Assembly: GCA_965221485.1 (NCBI GenBank)
Contig: OZ244893.1
Span: 434,001-498,000, forward strand
Source: JAJEBT01 sp965221485
GTDB taxonomy: Bacteria; Pseudomonadota; Alphaproteobacteria; MPNO01; UBA830
Length of the DNA stretch: 64,000 bases
Direction of reading: 5' to 3'
The notes under the pieces are model-generated. The model ran no database searches. It saw only the letters and a program-made list of their open reading frames with translations, and was not told where the DNA came from. Both the position numbers and the translations under genes were made by a program. Below are positions 25,209 to 33,660 of this stretch, in pieces (position 1 is the first letter of the stretch; the number at the start of each line of letters is the position of its first letter).

Positions 25209-26106
25209 TTTCGTCCTGGTCCTGCGGTTCCGGCGCTGCGATTTCAGCTGGTTTTTCCCTGCAGGTCAGGAGACCGATGATCCTGGCCAGGGTTTCGTGT
25301 TGCTCCGCCCGGGGCACGACCATGTCGACCATTCCATGCTCCAGCAGATACTCGGCGCACTGGAAGCCATCCGGAAGTTTCTGACGAATCGTTTCCTCAA
25401 TTACCCGGGCTCCGGCAAAGCCGATGATCGCCCCCGGCTCGGCGATAGCGATATCGCCGAGCATGGCGAAGGAGGCAGATACGCCACCGGTTGTCGGGTC
25501 GGTCAGGATGACGATATAAGGCAGCCGGGCTTCCTTGACCTTTCTGATCGCAATCGCTGTCCGGGGCATCTGCATCAGCGACAGGATGCCTTCCTGCATG
25601 CGCGCACCGCCCGATGACGGAACGATCAGCAATGCGGCCTCCTGATAAACAGCGAGCCGGGCCGCGACCAGGATCGCATTTCCCACCGCAACGCCCATGG
25701 AACCACCAAGAAATCCGAAGTCGAACACGGCAGCGACAGCGTTCTGCTGCCCGATGGTGCCGTGGGCAACGACAATGGCATCATCACGTCCTGTTGCAAG
25801 GCGCGCCTCCTTGAGCCGATCCGCGTATCTGCGGCGATCACGGAAACGCAGCGGGTCAGATGGACTCTCCGGAAGCTCGACGATGGTATGGCTCTGGTCA
25901 TCGAATATGAGTTCCAGGCGTTCCTTGACCGGCAGGCGCAGGTGATGTCCGCAGGATTGGCAGACATTATGGTTGGTAAGAAGGTCGCGATAGAACAGCA
26001 TCGTTTCGCAAGCGGGGCATTGCCGCCACAAATTGTCCGGTATGTCCGATCTTGTGGTGACCAGGGACTTGATCTTGGGGCGGACATAGTCGGTAATCCA
26101 GTTCAT
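25180..26106 (-). CDS. accD: Acetyl-CoA carboxylase carboxyltransferase subunit beta
   Basis: The beta half of the carboxyltransferase that makes malonyl-CoA for fatty acid synthesis. The N-terminal zinc ribbon has its four cysteines at residues 30, 33, 49 and 52. The crotonase-fold core follows, with FDFGFLGGSMGVAVG, PSSGGARMQEG and the DPTTGGVSASF near 190. The 308 residues are normal. Its start overlaps the trpA stop (ATGA) and its end overlaps folC, giving the well-known trpFBA-accD-folC string. Confidence 0.95.
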   Translation of the reverse strand: MNWITDYVRPKIKSLVTTRSDIPDNLWRQCPACETMLFYRDLLTNHNVCQSCGHHLRLPVKERLELIFDDQSHTIVELPESPSDPLRFRDRRRYADRLKEARLATGRDDAIVVAHGTIGQQNAVAAVFDFGFLGGSMGVAVGNAILVAARLAVYQEAALLIVPSSGGARMQEGILSLMQMPRTAIAIRKVKEARLPYIVILTDPTTGGVSASFAMLGDIAIAEPGAIIGFAGARVIEETIRQKLPDGFQCAEYLLEHGMVDMVVPRAEQHETLARIIGLLTCREKPAEIAAPEPQDQDENDDAAVTAQ

Positions 26107-26939
26107 CCGTTTCCTCCCGGGGCGGTTTCGTGTATGGCCCGGGCAAGGCCCGAGACCTGTTCTGTCACCCTGGAGACGATGTCCCGAGAGCGTCCGTCAG
26201 CATCATTGGCGCCCGCCTCAATGGTTTCGACAATCGAGCTTCCGACGACGGCGGCATCGGCGAAACGGACGATTTCGGCAGCCTGTTCCGGGGTCCGGAT
26301 GCCGAACCCTACAGCAATTGGCAGATCGGTCCGTTGCCGGAGCCGGCTTATGCTCTGGCTGATTTCGTCGATATCGCCCGATCTCGTGCCGGTAATACCC
26401 CGTACCGCGACATAATAGATGAAGCCGGAGGCATCCTTCAGAAGTTCGTCCATACGCGAATCAGTCGAGGTGGGAGCGACCAGCCGAACCATGTCGAGAC
26501 CGGCTGCCCGCGCGGGCTCCGCGATTTCCGCTTCCTCTTCCGGCGGCAGGTCGACGATGATCATCCCGTCGACGCCGGCGGCGGCGGCGGCTTCCGCGAA
26601 GCGTTCGTTGCCATAGGCATAGACGGGATTGTAATAGCCCATGAGTACGATCGGAGTCCGGTCATCGCCGTTGCGGAAATTGGCGACCATGGAAAGCGTT
26701 CGCTCAAGGGTCTGGCCTGCGGCAATGGCACGCCCGCCGGCCCGTTCGATCGAAGGGCCGTCGGCCATGGGATCGGTGAATGGCATGCCGAGCTCGATAA
26801 TATCGGCCCCGGCAGCGGGCAACGCCTGAAGGGTGGCTTCCGAACGGATCGCGTCCGGATCACCTGCCATGATGAAGGTCACAAGCCCGCCCCGGCCCTT
26901 GTCCCGGAGTTCCCGGAAACACGCCTGAAGTCGGCTCAC
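26103..26939 (-). CDS. trpA: Tryptophan synthase alpha chain
   Basis: It cleaves indole-3-glycerol phosphate to indole, passed to TrpB. From GTG 26939 the protein has 278 residues, the usual size. Marks are VTFIMAGDPD near residue 20, the catalytic Glu and Asp in IIELGMPFTDPMADGPS near 47-63, and GYYNPVYAYG near 110. The GTG overlaps the trpB stop (GTGA) and is preceded by GGGAG. A longer frame reaches back into trpB without homology, so GTG 26939 is chosen. Confidence 0.95.
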   Translation of the reverse strand: MSRLQACFRELRDKGRGGLVTFIMAGDPDAIRSEATLQALPAAGADIIELGMPFTDPMADGPSIERAGGRAIAAGQTLERTLSMVANFRNGDDRTPIVLMGYYNPVYAYGNERFAEAAAAAGVDGMIIVDLPPEEEAEIAEPARAAGLDMVRLVAPTSTDSRMDELLKDASGFIYYVAVRGITGTRSGDIDEISQSISRLRQRTDLPIAVGFGIRTPEQAAEIVRFADAAVVGSSIVETIEAGANDADGRSRDIVSRVTEQVSGLARAIHETAPGGNG

Positions 26940-28150
26940 AATTGATCTCCCATCATCTCGGCAACAGTGAACACATCCTTGTCGCCGCGGCCGCACATAT
27001 TCATCACGATCAGGCAGTCCCGGGGAAGGGTGGGCGCCATCTTGAGAACATGGGCCAGGGCGTGCGACGGTTCAAGAGCGGGAATGATGCCTTCCAGTCG
27101 ACTGCACAGATGGAACGCTTCCAGGGCCTCTGCGTCGGTGACAGAGACGTATTCCACACGTTCCATGTCATGCAACCATGCGTGTTCGGGACCAATTCCA
27201 GGATAATCAAGGCCCGCGGAAATCGAGTGTGCCTCGATGATCTGGCCATCGGGGTCCTGCAGGAGATAGGTTCTGTTGCCGTGCAGAATCCCGGGTTTTC
27301 CGGCCGAGAGCGAGGCGGCATGCCGTCCGGTCTCGAGTCCTTCACCGGCTGCCTCGACCCCGATAATGCGTATGGCCGTTTCGTCCAGGAACGGGTGGAA
27401 CAGGCCCATGGCATTGGAGCCACCACCGACACAGGCCACAAGCATGTCGGGCAGCCGACCCTCTGCCTCCTGCAATTGCTCGCGCACCTCCCGACCGATG
27501 ACTGACTGAAAGTCGCGGACCATTTCCGGGTAGGGATGGGGACCGGCAACGGTTCCGATCACATAATAGGTATCGTCGACATTCGCGACCCAGTCACGAA
27601 GGGCCGCATTCATGGCATCTTTCAATGTGGACGAGCCCGAGGTTACGGGAACGACCTCGGCGCCCAGCAATTTCATACGGAAGACATTGGGTTTTTGCCG
27701 CTCTATGTCGATGGCGCCCATATAGACAACGCAGGGAATATCGAAAAGCGCACAAACAGTCGCGGTCGCCACGCCGTGCTGGCCTGCACCGGTTTCGGCG
27801 ATAATCCGGGTCTTGCCCATGCGCTGGGCCAGCAGGGCCTGGCCCAGCGTGTTGTTTACCTTGTGGGAACCGGTGTGGTTCAGCTCGTCCCGTTTGAAGT
27901 AGATCCTTGCGCCGCCACAGTGATCCGTCAGCCGCGAGGCAAAATACAACGGGCTTGGGCGTCCCACATAATGTTTCAGAAGGTCGCGGAACCGGGCATG
28001 AAAGCTGTCGTCCTTCTGGAGGAACCGGTAGGCTTCCTCAACCTGTCTTATGAGGGGAACCAGGGTTTCTGCGACATATCTTCCGCCATAGAGTCCGAAA
28101 TGGCCCGCCTCGTCGGGTCCGTCACGGTAAGTGTTGAGCCGTTCGTTCAT
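26936..28150 (-). CDS. trpB: Tryptophan synthase beta chain
   Basis: PLP enzyme that joins indole and serine into tryptophan. The 404 residues hold the PLP lysine in HTGSHKVNN near residue 95, ETGAGQHGVATA near 115, and the phosphate-binding CVGGGSNAMG near 240. The N-terminal GLYGGRYVAETLVPL is typical. It is 103 bp downstream of trpF and overlaps trpA by 4 bp. No trpE, trpG, trpD or trpC is in the window, so the pathway is split between loci. Confidence 0.96.
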   Translation of the reverse strand: MNERLNTYRDGPDEAGHFGLYGGRYVAETLVPLIRQVEEAYRFLQKDDSFHARFRDLLKHYVGRPSPLYFASRLTDHCGGARIYFKRDELNHTGSHKVNNTLGQALLAQRMGKTRIIAETGAGQHGVATATVCALFDIPCVVYMGAIDIERQKPNVFRMKLLGAEVVPVTSGSSTLKDAMNAALRDWVANVDDTYYVIGTVAGPHPYPEMVRDFQSVIGREVREQLQEAEGRLPDMLVACVGGGSNAMGLFHPFLDETAIRIIGVEAAGEGLETGRHAASLSAGKPGILHGNRTYLLQDPDGQIIEAHSISAGLDYPGIGPEHAWLHDMERVEYVSVTDAEALEAFHLCSRLEGIIPALEPSHALAHVLKMAPTLPRDCLIVMNMCGRGDKDVFTVAEMMGDQL

Positions 28151-28253
28151 ATTCCGGGGACCTGGCCGATCGTAGTTTGCATTCAGGGACCTTACGCCAT
28201 GCTCCGGGTGGAAGACATCACGGGCCGTGTCCTTGCGGACGCTGCTGTTCCGG

Positions 28254-28913
28254 TCATGGCAGGTGGGGGCTTACCAGACGGACGGCTTCCAGGAAACCCA
28301 GAATCCGCGCCGGATCCTTGAGTCCCGGCGAAGCCTCGACGCCTGATGAGACATCGACCGCAGGAGCTCCGGATATGCGGATCGCGTCCCTCACGTTGTG
28401 AGGATCAAGTCCTCCAGAAAGCATCCAGGGCAGAGGCCAGCGGCGTCCCGCCAGAAGGCGCCAGTCAAAGGAGATCGCGTTGCCGCCTGGCATGGCTTCG
28501 GCCATTCGCTTCGGCGCCTTGGCGTCGAACAGCAATCGGTCGACGATCCCGAGATAGGGTTCAACGCCGTCAAGGTCCCTTTCGGTTTCGATCCGGAAGG
28601 CCTTCATGACCTGTTTACCGGTTCGCGCCCTGATTTCGGATACACGGTCTGCCGACTCGTTTCCGTGCAGCTGGAACATGTCCACTCGCATGCCGTTACT
28701 GATGGAGGAGATCAATGAATCGTCGGGATTTACGGACAGGGCAACCGCCACCACATGGCTGGGGAGCCTGGCCGAAAGCGTACCCGCCTGCCCGATCGTG
28801 ACGTTGCGGGGTGAGCGTGGATAAAAGACAAAGCCGACGAAATTTGCCCCCGCCTCGACGGCGGCGTCCAGTCCCGCAATATCATTGATACCGCAAATCT
28901 TGGCGTCAACCAT
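28254..28913 (-). CDS. trpF: Phosphoribosylanthranilate isomerase
   Basis: Third step of tryptophan synthesis. From ATG 28913 it has 219 residues and starts with the family hallmark KICGIND (catalytic Cys). It continues with FVGFVFYPRSPRNV near 30, DMFQLHGNES near 82, and LSGGLDPHNV near 165. A longer frame runs upstream inside pyrF in another phase and is not homologous. ATG 28913 overlaps the pyrF stop by 8 bp. Confidence 0.94.
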   Translation of the reverse strand: MVDAKICGINDIAGLDAAVEAGANFVGFVFYPRSPRNVTIGQAGTLSARLPSHVVAVALSVNPDDSLISSISNGMRVDMFQLHGNESADRVSEIRARTGKQVMKAFRIETERDLDGVEPYLGIVDRLLFDAKAPKRMAEAMPGGNAISFDWRLLAGRRWPLPWMLSGGLDPHNVRDAIRISGAPAVDVSSGVEASPGLKDPARILGFLEAVRLVSPHLP

Positions 28914-29697
28914 GGGCGCACGCCCTGTCGATTTCATCTGCGATTCGGCGCACCGCATCAACCGGGTCGTCGGATTGCGTAATCGGACGGCCAATGACGA
29001 GACAGTCTGCACCGCTGGCAATGGCTGAATATGGCGTTGCGGCCCGCTTCTGATCTCCGGAGACTGCCCATTCCGGTCTGATACCAGGCGTAATGAGCAG
29101 GACGCTTGCAGCGGGGCCCTGGCGCAGCATCGAAACTTCCCGGGGAGAGCACACAATTCCGTCAAGACCGGATTCGACAGCGACGCGAGCCAGGCGTGTA
29201 ACCTGGGTGCTCGCAGGTCCGGATTGTCCCACCCGGTTCAGGTCCTGGTCATCCAGGCTGGTCAGAACCGTCACCCCGATGATGCGAGGGGGCGCGTTTG
29301 CGTTGCGAGAGGCATCGACGGCAGCCTCGAGCATGGCTGAAGCCCCCGAAACATGAACCGTCAGGAGTTTGACACCTAGCTCGGCCGAGGCGCGGACAGC
29401 GCCAGATACCGTGTTGGGAATGTCGTGAAATTTCAGATCAAGAAAAATGTCATGGCCTTCCCGGGCCAGGCGTCTGATGCCCTCGGGTCCATGCGCCGTA
29501 AAGAACTCGCTGCCCAGCTTGATTGCACCGATTTCGCTGCCCAGCAATTCGGCGAGAATCAGGGCTTCGTCGAGATCGCGGGTATCGAATGCGCAGAAAA
29601 TCCGTTGGGCCGGGTTGGATGCGAGGGACACCCGGTGGCGTTGACGCGGGTCGTCGCGGAGTGGGGACGACAAGTGGGTCGGACCGGAGGGCATCAC
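28906..29697 (-). CDS. pyrF: Orotidine 5'-phosphate decarboxylase
   Basis: Last step of UMP synthesis. The active-site string DLKFHDIPNT (Asp, Lys, Asp) is present at about residues 87-96, and the TIM-barrel start IFCAFDTRDLDEAL is near 33. The C-terminal phosphate site ITPGIRPEW is near 200. At 263 residues the N-terminus is about 25 residues longer than usual, so a GTG at 29631 may be the real start rather than 29697. It sits between lapA and trpF, an arrangement found in several alphaproteobacteria. Confidence 0.93.
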   Translation of the reverse strand: MMPSGPTHLSSPLRDDPRQRHRVSLASNPAQRIFCAFDTRDLDEALILAELLGSEIGAIKLGSEFFTAHGPEGIRRLAREGHDIFLDLKFHDIPNTVSGAVRASAELGVKLLTVHVSGASAMLEAAVDASRNANAPPRIIGVTVLTSLDDQDLNRVGQSGPASTQVTRLARVAVESGLDGIVCSPREVSMLRQGPAASVLLITPGIRPEWAVSGDQKRAATPYSAIASGADCLVIGRPITQSDDPVDAVRRIADEIDRACAHG

Positions 29698-29699
29698 GT

Positions 29700-30056
29700 T
29701 CAGATCTGTCCCGAACGGTTTTCGGACAGGGGAAGAGTCCGTCCCGGTCGGGTTGCGGTTCCGGTGTTCGAAGCCGGGCGCTTCCGGTTATGCCCGGTCT
29801 GGTTCTGCAGACGATGGAGTTGTCGTTGCGCTGATCGCGCCTGGCGTCGCCATCTGCCTCCCGCAAGCCAGCCAATCATCAGGCCTGTCAGAAGGCCGAT
29901 GGCCAACAGGCCGAGCGTCCAGACCGAGGCTGACATCTCAAATGTGCCGGGGAGAGGCCAGAGTTTCAGCGAAAGAGGGGCGCGATTCTCCACTGAAAAC
30001 ACGCCGATGAATATGGTGAGGGGTATCAGGAGCACGAGCCCTGCCAGCATCCTCAT
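29700..30056 (-). CDS. lapA: LapA-domain membrane protein (DUF1049)
   Basis: A small protein of 118 residues with two membrane helices, about 3-22 and 45-67, separated by NRAPLSLKLWPLPG. A basic arginine/glutamine-rich cytoplasmic tail follows. This is the LapA/DUF1049 layout; in E. coli LapA works with LapB in lipopolysaccharide assembly. It lies 66 bp after ihfB and ends 2 bp before pyrF, as in many related genomes. Assignment rests on topology and position more than on strict motifs. Confidence 0.75.
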   Translation of the reverse strand: MRMLAGLVLLIPLTIFIGVFSVENRAPLSLKLWPLPGTFEMSASVWTLGLLAIGLLTGLMIGWLAGGRWRRQARSAQRQLHRLQNQTGHNRKRPASNTGTATRPGRTLPLSENRSGQI

Positions 30057-30122
30057 GTCCGTGTTCCTGTCAACGGTTCGCGAGATCCGCCTGCAGCTGA
30101 AGTCCCGCGAGACGCGGGAGCG

Positions 30123-30404
30123 TCACATCTGTTTGAGGATGTCGCGCAGGTTCTTTCCCGTCTTGAAAAATGGCACGAATTTTTCATCGACACTGACCGC
30201 TTCCCCGGTCCTCGGATTTCGTCCACGTCGCGAATTTCGCTGTTTGACGGAAAAGTTGCCAAAACCGCGAAGTTCAACCCGATCTCCCTGTTCAAGGGCC
30301 TTCGAAATCTCTTCAAACAGTTTGTCGACCATTCGCCTGACTTCGTGACGCCTGAGATGGGGATATTTCGCTGCCATTTTTGCCACGAGTTCTGATTTCG
30401 TCAT
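30123..30404 (-). CDS. ihfB: Integration host factor subunit beta
   Basis: DNA-bending histone-like protein of 93 residues from ATG 30404, the normal length. It starts MTKSELVAKMAAKYPHL and has the beta-arm region RNPRTGEAVSVDEKFVPFFK with the Pro that intercalates into DNA. The frame stays open 35 residues upstream but the extra part is unrelated. AGGAAG precedes the ATG. ihfB usually follows rpsA; here 4.9 kb separates them. Confidence 0.95.
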   Translation of the reverse strand: MTKSELVAKMAAKYPHLRRHEVRRMVDKLFEEISKALEQGDRVELRGFGNFSVKQRNSRRGRNPRTGEAVSVDEKFVPFFKTGKNLRDILKQM

Positions 30405-31228
30405 TCCCGGTCTTCCTGAGCGGTTCGTGCTGCCCCGGCAGATGAACTGTGGCAGCTGAACCGAAGGGTTGCTCATCCGCCTGCACCACACTCGAACGGG
30501 AGCAGACATTCCCGGCCAGACCCTGGCCCATGTTCATCTACCCGACAACGGCAGATCAACAGATGCCAAGTATAGCCGAAGTTTTGTCGAGCGGTTAACC
30601 ATTTTTGAAATATAGGGAATTTTTGTACCTTAGCCGGTGGAACACAGATTCCGCATCCTGGTGACTCGTTTGGCACAGGACAGTCAATCGGTCCTGCCAT
30701 GCAATCAGTGCCGTCTTTACCGCTTCTGACCTGGCCCTGGTTTTTGAAGCTGGGCCGGCAGCTTGTCCGGATCCGTGGCTTCATCACATCGCCTCACCGG
30801 TGTTGATGCGTGTGGTCAAGGACATGCTCGTGAGCTGTGTGCCGCTCATGGGTGTTGTCTCTCACATTGATTCAGCGTTTACGTCTGATTTCGTCTCGCG
30901 CTTTTCCATCGGGATTCTGAAAAGCGGTCGAAAGATCGCGGTGAATTCTGACCCGCTTGCGGCGCCCTGGTGCCGAACTTGTGCACGAGGTTCGGGACGG
31001 GCGGTTGTGAGGGCGATCGCTGCCATCCATGTGCTGTTGCTGACGGGTGGCCGGCGGTCCAAGGTCCAGACATAGCGTTGGAAGGATGTGGATCTGGCGG
31101 CTGGATGGAACCGCTGCTCCTCACCGTGACGTCAAAACAGGTTGCAGCCGGATTGCATTTGCCGGCATCATATGGCGAGTGAGCCGGGACAGTCTTGCCT
31201 GATGACGGAACGCTCCCCCGGTTCAGGC
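30405..31228. other. Gene-free stretch between ihfB and abiEi
   Basis: About 820 bp without a supported gene on either strand. On the minus strand TATACT at 30574-30569 could be a -10 box for ihfB, but the upstream half (TTAACC) is weak. It is somewhat richer in A/T around 30590-30640. No tRNA, transposase or clear terminal repeat is visible. Confidence 0.5.
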
Positions 31229-31275
31229 TTGAAAGATTTGCATAGACACGTATATTCGTAGCATGGCTACGATAC
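31229..31275 (+). promoter_or_regulatory. Promoter and overlapping operator of the abiE operon
   Basis: TTGAAA (31229-31234) and TATATT (31251-31256) are spaced 16 bp apart, a good sigma70 promoter. A perfect inverted repeat CGTAGC (31257-31262) / GCTACG (31266-31271) has the start codon ATG as its three-base centre. GTAT (31250-31253) and ATAC (31272-31275) extend the symmetry, with a three-base offset. Transcription would start within a few bases of the ATG, so the mRNA may be leaderless; no ribosome site is seen. AbiEi antitoxins are known to bind inverted repeats at their own promoter, and this placement suits that. Confidence 0.6.
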
Positions 31276-32000
31276 AAAAAAATAAATTAAAGACGCTTTA
31301 CACCCACCTCGCGCGCGGGACACCCCTGACGGCGAAGGACCTTGCCGCTCTCGGTATGTCCGCAGACCTTGTTGTCTACTATGTCCGGGCGGGCTGGCTC
31401 CAGCGGCTTGCGCGCGGGGTCTATTGCCGCCCGAACGATCCGCCGGCCCTGCATCCAAGCCTGGTGCTGCTACAGAAAAGCTTCGAAGGGCTCCATGTGG
31501 GCGGCAAGTCGGCACTCGACTGGCATGGCATCCGCCACTATGTGCCGGCGTGGCCCACCCTTCAACTCTACGGATGGACATCGGGACAACTTCCGGGGTG
31601 GTTCTCCGACCGGTTTCCCTCGGAGTACCGGCGCAAACGGATATTCGCGGAAGAACCCGACGCCCTGTTTCACGTCCGGCCTTACGAAAGCGACCGAAGC
31701 GCCCCGCTGGTCTCGGCGCCCGAGCGCGCCCTGCTTGAGGTGCTGAGCGAAGTCGGGACAAGGCAGCCGCTGCAGGAGGCGCGCGAGCTCATGGAGAGCA
31801 CCTATACCCTGCGGGTCGATGTGCTGCACGATCTGCTGAAACGCTGCAAGAGCATCAAGACGGTGCGTCTCTGTCTCAATCTGGGCCGCGAGCTCTCCCT
31901 GCCCTGGGCCGCCAGGCTCGATCCGGCTCAACTGCCGAAAGGGAGCAGCCGTCCATGGGTATCACGTTCTGCTGATGGTGTCCTGGTGCTCAAACCATGA
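31263..32000 (+). CDS. abiEi: AbiEi-type antitoxin (type IV toxin-antitoxin system)
   Basis: This 245-residue protein has the AbiEi pattern. Residues 1-60 form a winged helix (LTAKDLAALGMSADLVVYYV, then GWLQRLARGVYCRP), and a C-terminal domain continues around SAPERALLEVLSEV. In studied systems it neutralises the AbiEii nucleotidyltransferase toxin without direct binding and represses the operon. It shares 4 bp (ATGA) with abiEii. Codon use and GC resemble the host, so any transfer is not recent or came from a similar genome. Confidence 0.82.
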   Translation: MATIQKNKLKTLYTHLARGTPLTAKDLAALGMSADLVVYYVRAGWLQRLARGVYCRPNDPPALHPSLVLLQKSFEGLHVGGKSALDWHGIRHYVPAWPTLQLYGWTSGQLPGWFSDRFPSEYRRKRIFAEEPDALFHVRPYESDRSAPLVSAPERALLEVLSEVGTRQPLQEARELMESTYTLRVDVLHDLLKRCKSIKTVRLCLNLGRELSLPWAARLDPAQLPKGSSRPWVSRSADGVLVLKP

Positions 32001-32911
32001 ATCCGCTCTATCTCGAGAGCGCCCGACTGCTGGTGCGGATTGCGCCTCTCGTGCTGGTCGACACCACCTTCGCGCTCAAGGGCGGAACGGCCATCAACCT
32101 TTTTTGGCGGGACATGCCGCGGCTCTCGATCGATCTCGATCTGGTGTTCCTCGACTACACCTTGCCACGGCAGGAGGCGTTGCAGCGTATCAACGAGGCT
32201 ATCCGTCATTTCGTGACAAGGCTCAAGGAGCGAGGTTTCGAGGCTTACGCGCATGCCGCATCAAACACTGGCGAGACCAAGCTGTTCGTCCGGCAGGGTG
32301 CCCTTGAGGTCAGGGTCGAAGCGAACACCGTCATGCGCGGTACGGTCCACCCGCCGCGCATGGCTTCCCTGACGCAGACCGCGCGAGAGATGTTGCAAGC
32401 CGACATCGAGGTTCCCGTCGCATCGTTCGAAGACACCTATGGTGGCAAGCTGGTCGCAGCCATGGACAGGCAGCACCCTCGGGACCTGTTCGATGTCATG
32501 CAGCTCTTCTCACACGAAGGAATCACCGATGGGATCCGCCGTGCCTTCATCGTGTATCTTGTGAGCCACAACAGACCGGTCCACGAAGTTCTGTTCCCCT
32601 CGCCACGTGACATTCGTCACGAATTCGAACATGGCTTCATCGGAATGACTGTCGAAGCAGTCGACCTCGAAGCACTTGTTGACGCGCGCCTGCGACTGAC
32701 GCGGCAGCTTCAGCACGACCTTACCGCTGACGAGCGCAGTTTTCTGTTGAGTCTGGTCGCCGCAAAGCCCGACTGGGGACTCCTGGGTATTCCAGATCTG
32801 GATCGGTTCCCCGGCATTCAGTGGAAGTTGCGCAATCTTGAGAGGCTGCAAAAGACCAACAGGCGGAAATTCGCCGAGCAATCCGACAGGCTCCGATGTC
32901 TATTTGGCTGA
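31997..32911 (+). CDS. abiEii: AbiEii/AbiGii-family nucleotidyltransferase toxin
   Basis: The 304-residue protein is a DNA-polymerase-beta-type nucleotidyltransferase. Motif 1 GGTAINLF lies at 29-36. The metal pair is in SIDLDL (Asp46, Asp48). The second conserved block, EDTYGGKLVAAMDRQHPRDL, has Lys151 and Arg162-Asp163, as in the AbiEii family. Related toxins (MenT group) transfer nucleotides to tRNA; the target here is unknown. All four catalytic elements look intact. In phage-defence AbiE systems this gene triggers abortive infection. Confidence 0.85.
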   Translation: MNPLYLESARLLVRIAPLVLVDTTFALKGGTAINLFWRDMPRLSIDLDLVFLDYTLPRQEALQRINEAIRHFVTRLKERGFEAYAHAASNTGETKLFVRQGALEVRVEANTVMRGTVHPPRMASLTQTAREMLQADIEVPVASFEDTYGGKLVAAMDRQHPRDLFDVMQLFSHEGITDGIRRAFIVYLVSHNRPVHEVLFPSPRDIRHEFEHGFIGMTVEAVDLEALVDARLRLTRQLQHDLTADERSFLLSLVAAKPDWGLLGIPDLDRFPGIQWKLRNLERLQKTNRRKFAEQSDRLRCLFG

Positions 32912-32948
32912 GTAAGGTAATCGGCCTGTTTTTGAAACGATAGGTCCA

Positions 32949-32971
32949 AAGTTGGGGCACGGTGCCAACTT
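32949..32971. terminator. Inverted repeat downstream of abiEii
   Basis: AAGTTGG (32949-32955) and CCAACTT (32965-32971) form seven perfect pairs around a nine-base loop. It lies 38 bp after the abiEii stop. No U-run follows on either strand, so a terminator role is likely but not certain. Confidence 0.4.
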
Positions 32972-33008
32972 GCGATGGTATGATCAGGCAAGTGACACAC
33001 CTTTCCCA

Positions 33009-33644
33009 TTACGCTGCATCTGCGGCAAGGCGTTTTACGATAACGTCCAGAGATCTCTGTTTGGCCTTGGGACGTTCACCGTAAGATACAATGCCCCTGA
33101 ATGGCTTCATGCTTTCCTTTGTGGCCGCCGATTTCCGAATATTCACTGTCTGTGTCGGCAATATGCCCATCCTGAAGCACAGGAAGAATCGGTTCCCCGC
33201 CCAATTTCCGTTTTGTATCGAAGGACGACATTTGCACGATTTCGTCCGCTTTCGCTGTGCGGATAATTTCTGTCGAGACGGTCTCGTTCGATACTGCGAT
33301 TGCGCCTTCACGAACAACCCGTACGGTAAGGCTTTTCAGATCTCTTGGGCTATTGCACGCCTGACGAGGTCTTTCGTCGCGCCCTGGACGCGCTTGACCC
33401 TCTCCCGGCTGACACAAGCCCGGACCAGCACCATGGAAAGGAGTCCTGCGGCATCTGGTCGCCACGGGGTGTTACGTGCCTGCCGGTTGAGGAGGGGGTA
33501 GTGTTCGAGGAATCGGTGACCAAACCGGTCGAAAACAGGGCTGTTTCTGGCTCTGGTTATTTCCTTACTCTGAAGAGCTCGCCGTTTTCTGCCGTTTCTG
33601 CTGCCAAATGTAGTCTCTTGGAGAGCTCTCTGCGCACAAGGCAA
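33009..33644 (-). pseudogene. Possible decayed gene of unknown family
   Basis: Reading minus-strand, three overlapping frames each hold a protein-like stretch. One ends near 33336 (KRVQGATKDLVRRAIAQEI), a second covers about 33340-33076 (VREGAIAVSNETVSTEII and onward), and a third ends at 33009 (RSLDVIVKRLAADAA). Joining the first two needs a one-base shift near 33340. I recognise no family in any of them. A broken gene is one reading; random open frame in high-GC DNA is the other. GC is locally lower (33000-33120, 33540-33640) than in flanking genes. Confidence 0.22.
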
Positions 33645-33660
33645 TGTTGCATTTCGGACG

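Noticed and set aside
26130..26945. 271-codon plus-strand frame over trpA
   Set aside because: Antisense shadow of trpA without motif.
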